Origin: Enterovibrio calviensis DSM 14347
GTDB taxonomy: Bacteria; Pseudomonadota; Gammaproteobacteria; Enterobacterales; Vibrionaceae
Assembly (NCBI RefSeq): GCF_000621165.1
Contig: NZ_JHZA01000007.1
Span: forward strand, 310,001 to 374,000
Reading direction: 5' to 3'
Length of the DNA stretch: 64,000 nucleotides
Shown: positions 61,067 through 64,000 of the stretch, in pieces
Position numbering within the stretch: position 1 is the stretch's first letter
Layout: the number at the start of each line of letters is the position of its first letter
Program-made: the position numbers and the translations under genes
The notes under the pieces: generated by a model
Told to the model about the DNA's origin: nothing
Seen by the model: only the letters and a program-made list of their open reading frames with translations
Database searches by the model: none

Positions 61067-61465
61067 TTAGTTTTCAGGCTTTTCATAGCACACAGCCTGT
61101 AGTTTATTACCATCTGGGTCTCTAACGTAAGCTGCGTAATAGTTTGGCCCAAAGTGATCGCGTAGACCTGGCGCACCTTCATCGGCACCTCCGTTTGCGA
61201 GGGCTTCCACGTAAAATTCATCAACCGATTCCCGAGAATCGGCCTTAAATGCTACGTGTGTTCCGTTCCCCCACGTTGCGGGTCTACCATCAATGGGTTT
61301 ATAGATATACAGAAATGGCATCTGATCATTTTTGGCGTAAAGCGGTGGCTTACCCGGTGGCTTGGGAACCCGTGTCATTCCAAGAGGTTTCAGCACCGCG
61401 TCATAGAATGTTGATGCCCTTTCGTAATCATTCGTTCCCAAGGTGACATGGCTGATCACAGACAT
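61067..61465 (-). CDS. VOC family protein (glyoxalase/bleomycin-resistance fold)
   Basis: 132 residues. Paired VOC modules: ISHVTLGTNDYERASTFYDA (first metal-ligand His), THVAFKADSRESVDEFYVEAL (second His) and YAAYVRDPDGNKLQAVCYE (Glu or Gln position). Metal-dependent lyase or dioxygenase, substrate unknown. AGAGGAAG precedes the ATG. Followed upstream by a small conserved gene on the same strand, 27 bases away. Confidence 0.92.
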   Translation of the reverse strand: MSVISHVTLGTNDYERASTFYDAVLKPLGMTRVPKPPGKPPLYAKNDQMPFLYIYKPIDGRPATWGNGTHVAFKADSRESVDEFYVEALANGGADEGAPGLRDHFGPNYYAAYVRDPDGNKLQAVCYEKPEN

Positions 61466-61492
61466 TTGTCTTCCTCTTTATTCAAAATGCGG

Positions 61493-61711
61493 TTAAACCT
61501 CGCTCTCAACGAGGTCGATGATTTGTTTGGCTTTGACGAAATGATCAAGCTTATGAGTTTGAATCCACCACGTTGCCGCTTCCATCAATAGCTCTGGGTC
61601 ATCATTTTTGTTAGCAAAGAAAGCATAGAATGAAACACCTACGCCCTCGCCTTTTGCAGTGATTTTCTTGTTGCACACATCAATAACTTTTTTGCGTAGC
61701 GAATCTCTCAT
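61493..61711 (-). CDS. Small conserved protein, probably DUF6500
   Basis: 72 residues: VIDVCNKKITAKGEGVGVSF then FFANKNDDPELLMEAATWWI. Soluble, helical, no catalytic motif. I associate it with the DUF6500 family by these segments. It is upstream of the VOC gene on the same strand at 27 bases, so probably the first gene of a two-gene operon. Confidence 0.78.
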   Translation of the reverse strand: MRDSLRKKVIDVCNKKITAKGEGVGVSFYAFFANKNDDPELLMEAATWWIQTHKLDHFVKAKQIIDLVESEV

Positions 61712-61940
61712 GATGGCTTTATTTCCTGACGCTCTGTATAGAGAACTGTATATTCAAATAATATCGATGAAAAGCAGTACTTCCCGAAACTGGATGAAGC
61801 CAGCATTTCTTTTGGTGGTCGCATACATAGCACTCATTGGTGATTGAACCTGACACAGGTATCCATCACCATACTGTGTATTAAATTCTATATGAACATG
61901 CCTAATTGATTCATTACTCAGATAATAAAAGGAATATTGG

Positions 61941-62354
61941 ATGGCTGGTATCGTTGAATTGGACGCGTTGTTAGCGTCCATGCGCCCAGAGTTACTCGAT
62001 GACGAATATGTGTTTTGTACGGTATCGGGTTTGTTATCCGAGTATGTTTCGCTTGATCCCCTCGCGACATTTAAAGAGTCCGAAGGGCTAACTCTGGTGC
62101 TACGCAAAGTGGTGGCTGATCAGGAAAATTTGAGCTATGAAAGTGTATTCAAGGGGATCACGCTCACCGTGCATTCTAGTTTAGAAGCCGTGGGGTTAAC
62201 CGCTGCAGTGTCAACAAAATTGGCTGACAAAGGGATCAGTGCCAACGTGATTGCCGCTTACTTCCATGACCATATTTTTGTTCAAGCAGATAAAGCGACA
62301 CAGGCTCTTGCCGCGTTGAATGAATTCACCGCTAACCCATCGGCTTTGACGTAA
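61941..62354 (+). CDS. ACT domain-containing protein
   Basis: 137 residues. An N-terminal DUF2241-like strand region (LSEYVSLDPLATFKESEGLT) is followed by an ACT-like ligand domain (about 68-130: ITLTVHSSLEAVGLTAAVST, NVIAAYFHDHIFVQADKATQ). Probably senses an amino acid or small ligand; regulatory partner unknown. AAAAGGAA precedes the ATG. Its end overlaps the convergent gene by 23 bases. Confidence 0.92.
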   Translation: MAGIVELDALLASMRPELLDDEYVFCTVSGLLSEYVSLDPLATFKESEGLTLVLRKVVADQENLSYESVFKGITLTVHSSLEAVGLTAAVSTKLADKGISANVIAAYFHDHIFVQADKATQALAALNEFTANPSALT

Positions 62355-62655
62355 TAATGGGTTGCCCTTGGTTGAGCACCACAAAGTACGCCCCTTTAAT
62401 GAAAACCCCTAGCAATGTTTCACTGCTGACATCATGCCAAGTCGACGTGGACCTTGCTGATAGAAAACCTTCAATGTCAGTAAGATGTACGACTTGCTCA
62501 TGATTCAAAGCTTGCCGCGCCACAAATCCACCAAACGGATAATAAATCAGGCTGCCGTCTTTAAGAAAAGCAGGGATAAGTACGGGATCGCTCGGTAGGT
62601 TTTCGTCCCCGAGCACAACCGTTTGATGATCAGTTTGGTATCGAATTGCTGGCAT
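62332..62655 (-). CDS. Small hypothetical protein
   Basis: 107 residues, mainly beta-like (LIYYPFGGFVARQAL, VVHLTDIEGFLS, LLGVFIKGAYFVVL), soluble, no catalytic motif and no recognised family. No clear ribosome site before the ATG at 62655, so the start is uncertain. Tail-to-tail overlap of 23 bases with the ACT gene. Confidence 0.6.
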   Translation of the reverse strand: MPAIRYQTDHQTVVLGDENLPSDPVLIPAFLKDGSLIYYPFGGFVARQALNHEQVVHLTDIEGFLSARSTSTWHDVSSETLLGVFIKGAYFVVLNQGQPIITSKPMG

Positions 62656-62930
62656 AATAAATACTACTGGTTATATATACAGTTATTTTAGACCGTAACG
62701 CAACGACGGCAAGTCATTTTTGAAATATTGCTTTTAAACATGGAAAGATGAAAACACCATGATAGAAAAAGCGCTAAGTTTTGCGCCTTGCTTAGTTGTA
62801 AGATAAGACTGAGAGGTGATTTGACAAGTCACGTGACATGACGATTGTGTGAGGTGAGTTGAGTTGAGTTGAGCACTATTTGGATAGGACTATTTGCATA
62901 AGTGAATGGAACGACCTTCAAAGCTAGGCG

Positions 62931-63437
62931 CTAATGGCGTGACTCGTGGTGACTAAGTAGCATGATGATGTCATCAAGCATGTCCTTCTCACCGTGTTTC
63001 GTCGCGGGATAATCAGTATGAACATCAATATTGTCGGCGAACTTGCGATAGTACTTAGGAAGATGGGACAAAATGTAGTCTGAACATTCTTGCTGCTTGT
63101 TATGAATAAAGTTGTTTATGATTCGCTCGTAGCCCTCCACAACATCATTCCCTTCTGCATTATTAACAAAGAACTCAGCTTTGTTGTCAATCAAGAAACG
63201 AATATATCTGTTTTCGGTCAGATACTTATCAAGCAAAGCTTGGCGAATGCATGACAGAATGATTTTGGCGGCGCGTTTAGGTTTGATATCGCCACTGTCA
63301 CGCAACGTCTCTAGAATTCTATCTTCTAGGTAAGCTTGATACTTATCATTGCCGAAGAAGTCAGATTCAACACGATCGAAGAATTTCTCGTATTTTTTTT
63401 TCTGAACCCAGTTTGTCAGAATCCATTTCATAGTCAT
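62931..63437 (-). CDS. Hypothetical protein, helical and charged
   Basis: 168 residues, predicted mostly helical with many Lys, Glu and Asp (KKKYEKFFDRVESDFFGNDK, RAAKIILSCIRQALLDKYLT). No membrane segment, signal or catalytic motif. Not recognised. Two possible starts: ATG at 63437 and 63431. Lies alone between noncoding gaps. Confidence 0.65.
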   Translation of the reverse strand: MTMKWILTNWVQKKKYEKFFDRVESDFFGNDKYQAYLEDRILETLRDSGDIKPKRAAKIILSCIRQALLDKYLTENRYIRFLIDNKAEFFVNNAEGNDVVEGYERIINNFIHNKQQECSDYILSHLPKYYRKFADNIDVHTDYPATKHGEKDMLDDIIMLLSHHESRH

Positions 63438-63763
63438 ATCACACCGCTATTAACACTCGAAAATTACCACCAATACAGGCGGTGAGATCGATTGAATGCG
63501 AAAAAATGCGTTTTACTCAGCACTTTTTCGATGCCATTTGAAAAGTGGTTGCATCCTATGCATTTATTACGTGATTTACATCGATATGGATGTCAAATAC
63601 ACCCCTGCATCATAAGCGTTCATGTGCATATTTGCGACGTTTGTCCGGTACAAGGTGTTGCGTTTGCTATTTAATGGCGTAGACAAGTGAGTCATATTTC
63701 TGAAACATAAGTGAAATAGGGAATCCCCCAAACGATCGAAAGATGCTCAGTATAGGAGACATC
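63438..63763. other. Intergenic region with no supported gene
   Basis: 326 bp. A 60-codon plus-strand frame at 63492-63674 has a poor ribosome site and unlikely composition, so it is not called. Promoters of both flanking genes should be here. Confidence 0.4.
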
Positions 63764-64000
63764 ATGACGCTATTTACGCTTGGCAGGAAAACCATCATCA
63801 ACGAGTCTTCGTTAGAATACAGTTGGGTTCGACAACAAGTAGAAGAAGGCACGGAGAGAGAGAGCATTCTTTCGTCTATTCAGCAGTGCTTTGGAGGTGA
63901 TGAAGAAACAGCAGTGTTGTTTTTCAATATCGCCATTGGGGAAAGTTCACCGGGTGTACTGCTATCTCACCTTCGGATTTCTAACTGGAATATCCCGAGC
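63764..64000 (+). CDS. Hypothetical protein, cut by the window edge
   Basis: An open frame of 79 codons from the ATG at 63764 to the right edge, with AGGAG 5 bases upstream. It begins MTLFTLGRKTIINESSLEYS and continues as a charged, soluble sequence (VEEGTERESILSSIQQCFGG). No stop is reached, so the protein is incomplete. No family recognised. Confidence 0.7.
   Translation, partial: MTLFTLGRKTIINESSLEYSWVRQQVEEGTERESILSSIQQCFGGDEETAVLFFNIAIGESSPGVLLSHLRISNWNIPS

Noticed and set aside
61659..61847. 62-codon plus-strand frame over the start of the DUF6500-like gene
   Set aside because: It lies antisense to a conserved gene and lacks a ribosome site.
63492..63674. 60-codon frame upstream of the last gene
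   Set aside because: Poor ribosome site and rare-residue composition (many Cys and His); not protein-like.

Overview
The window looks like a chromosome segment from a marine member of the Vibrionaceae (Vibrio, Grimontia or Enterovibrio type). The evidence is its moderate G+C, its typical Vibrio household genes (nhaD, ravA-viaA, yceH, yaeQ, patZ, yciH, small Vibrio-type DUF proteins), and at least seven scattered copies of a palindromic repeat built on TATACCCAA ... TTGGGTATA with CTGAA/TTCAG inner arms. I see no rRNA, tRNA, prophage, CRISPR array or insertion sequence. Most of the window is ordinary, densely coding chromosome.

Layout. 1-2.4 kb: part of the proteobacterial dedicated sortase system (histidine kinase PdsS, regulator PdsR, OmpA-like PdsO), followed by a GNAT protein. 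2.8-4.7 kb: DNA alkylation response pair (ogt and an Ada-AlkA fusion with a worn-out glycosylase domain). 4.9-9.6 kb: DUF3010, an HD-GYP phosphodiesterase, Nudix, an LpxR-like lipid A deacylase and sseA. 9.9-13 kb: ravA-viaA. 13-16.7 kb: a LysE exporter and a TrpX-type ABC importer. 17.3-18.9 kb: nhaD behind a structured leader. 19-23 kb: dCMP deaminase, ppiC, a bactofilin, a 42-residue small ORF, yceH, a GIY-YIG protein and yaeQ. 23-28.4 kb: two EAL proteins flanking thiD. 28.7 kb: a shortened SbmA-like transporter.

The most coherent system is the operon at 29.86-39.35 kb. It encodes DUF523/DUF1722, a LitR/CarH-like MerR regulator, a photolyase, an NTF2-like protein, an SDR, an FAD oxidoreductase, DUF1365, a cyclopropane-fatty-acid-synthase homologue, DUF2878, a chalcone-isomerase-like protein and a DUF3833 lipoprotein. 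It sits behind four TGTACA boxes spaced 18, 33 and 18 bp. I read it as a light or photo-oxidative stress operon that pairs DNA repair with membrane-lipid modification. The regulator lacks the B12-binding histidine expected in light-sensing members.

39.5-50 kb: an OLD-family nuclease (YbjD-like), a LysR regulator, Dabb, patZ, a SPOR lipoprotein, ddl, a tyrosine-recombinase-like protein with one altered catalytic residue, two tandem paralogues of a Vibrio DUF (probably DUF3319) and yciH with a degenerate 17-bp repeat behind it. 50-56.5 kb: an alanine/glycine symporter, an AT-rich stretch with an orphan protein, a 603-residue PLP enzyme divergent from an Lrp regulator, and a RES-Xre toxin-antitoxin pair. 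56.6-64 kb: yajD, a two-gene set of secreted proteins (Ig-like and beta-propeller) divergent from a delta-class carbonic anhydrase, VOC and ACT proteins, several uncharacterised small proteins and a truncated gene at the right edge.

Three genes for c-di-GMP breakdown (one HD-GYP, two EAL) occur with no intact GGDEF cyclase. Family names rest on recognition of motifs and remembered relatives; no database search was possible.
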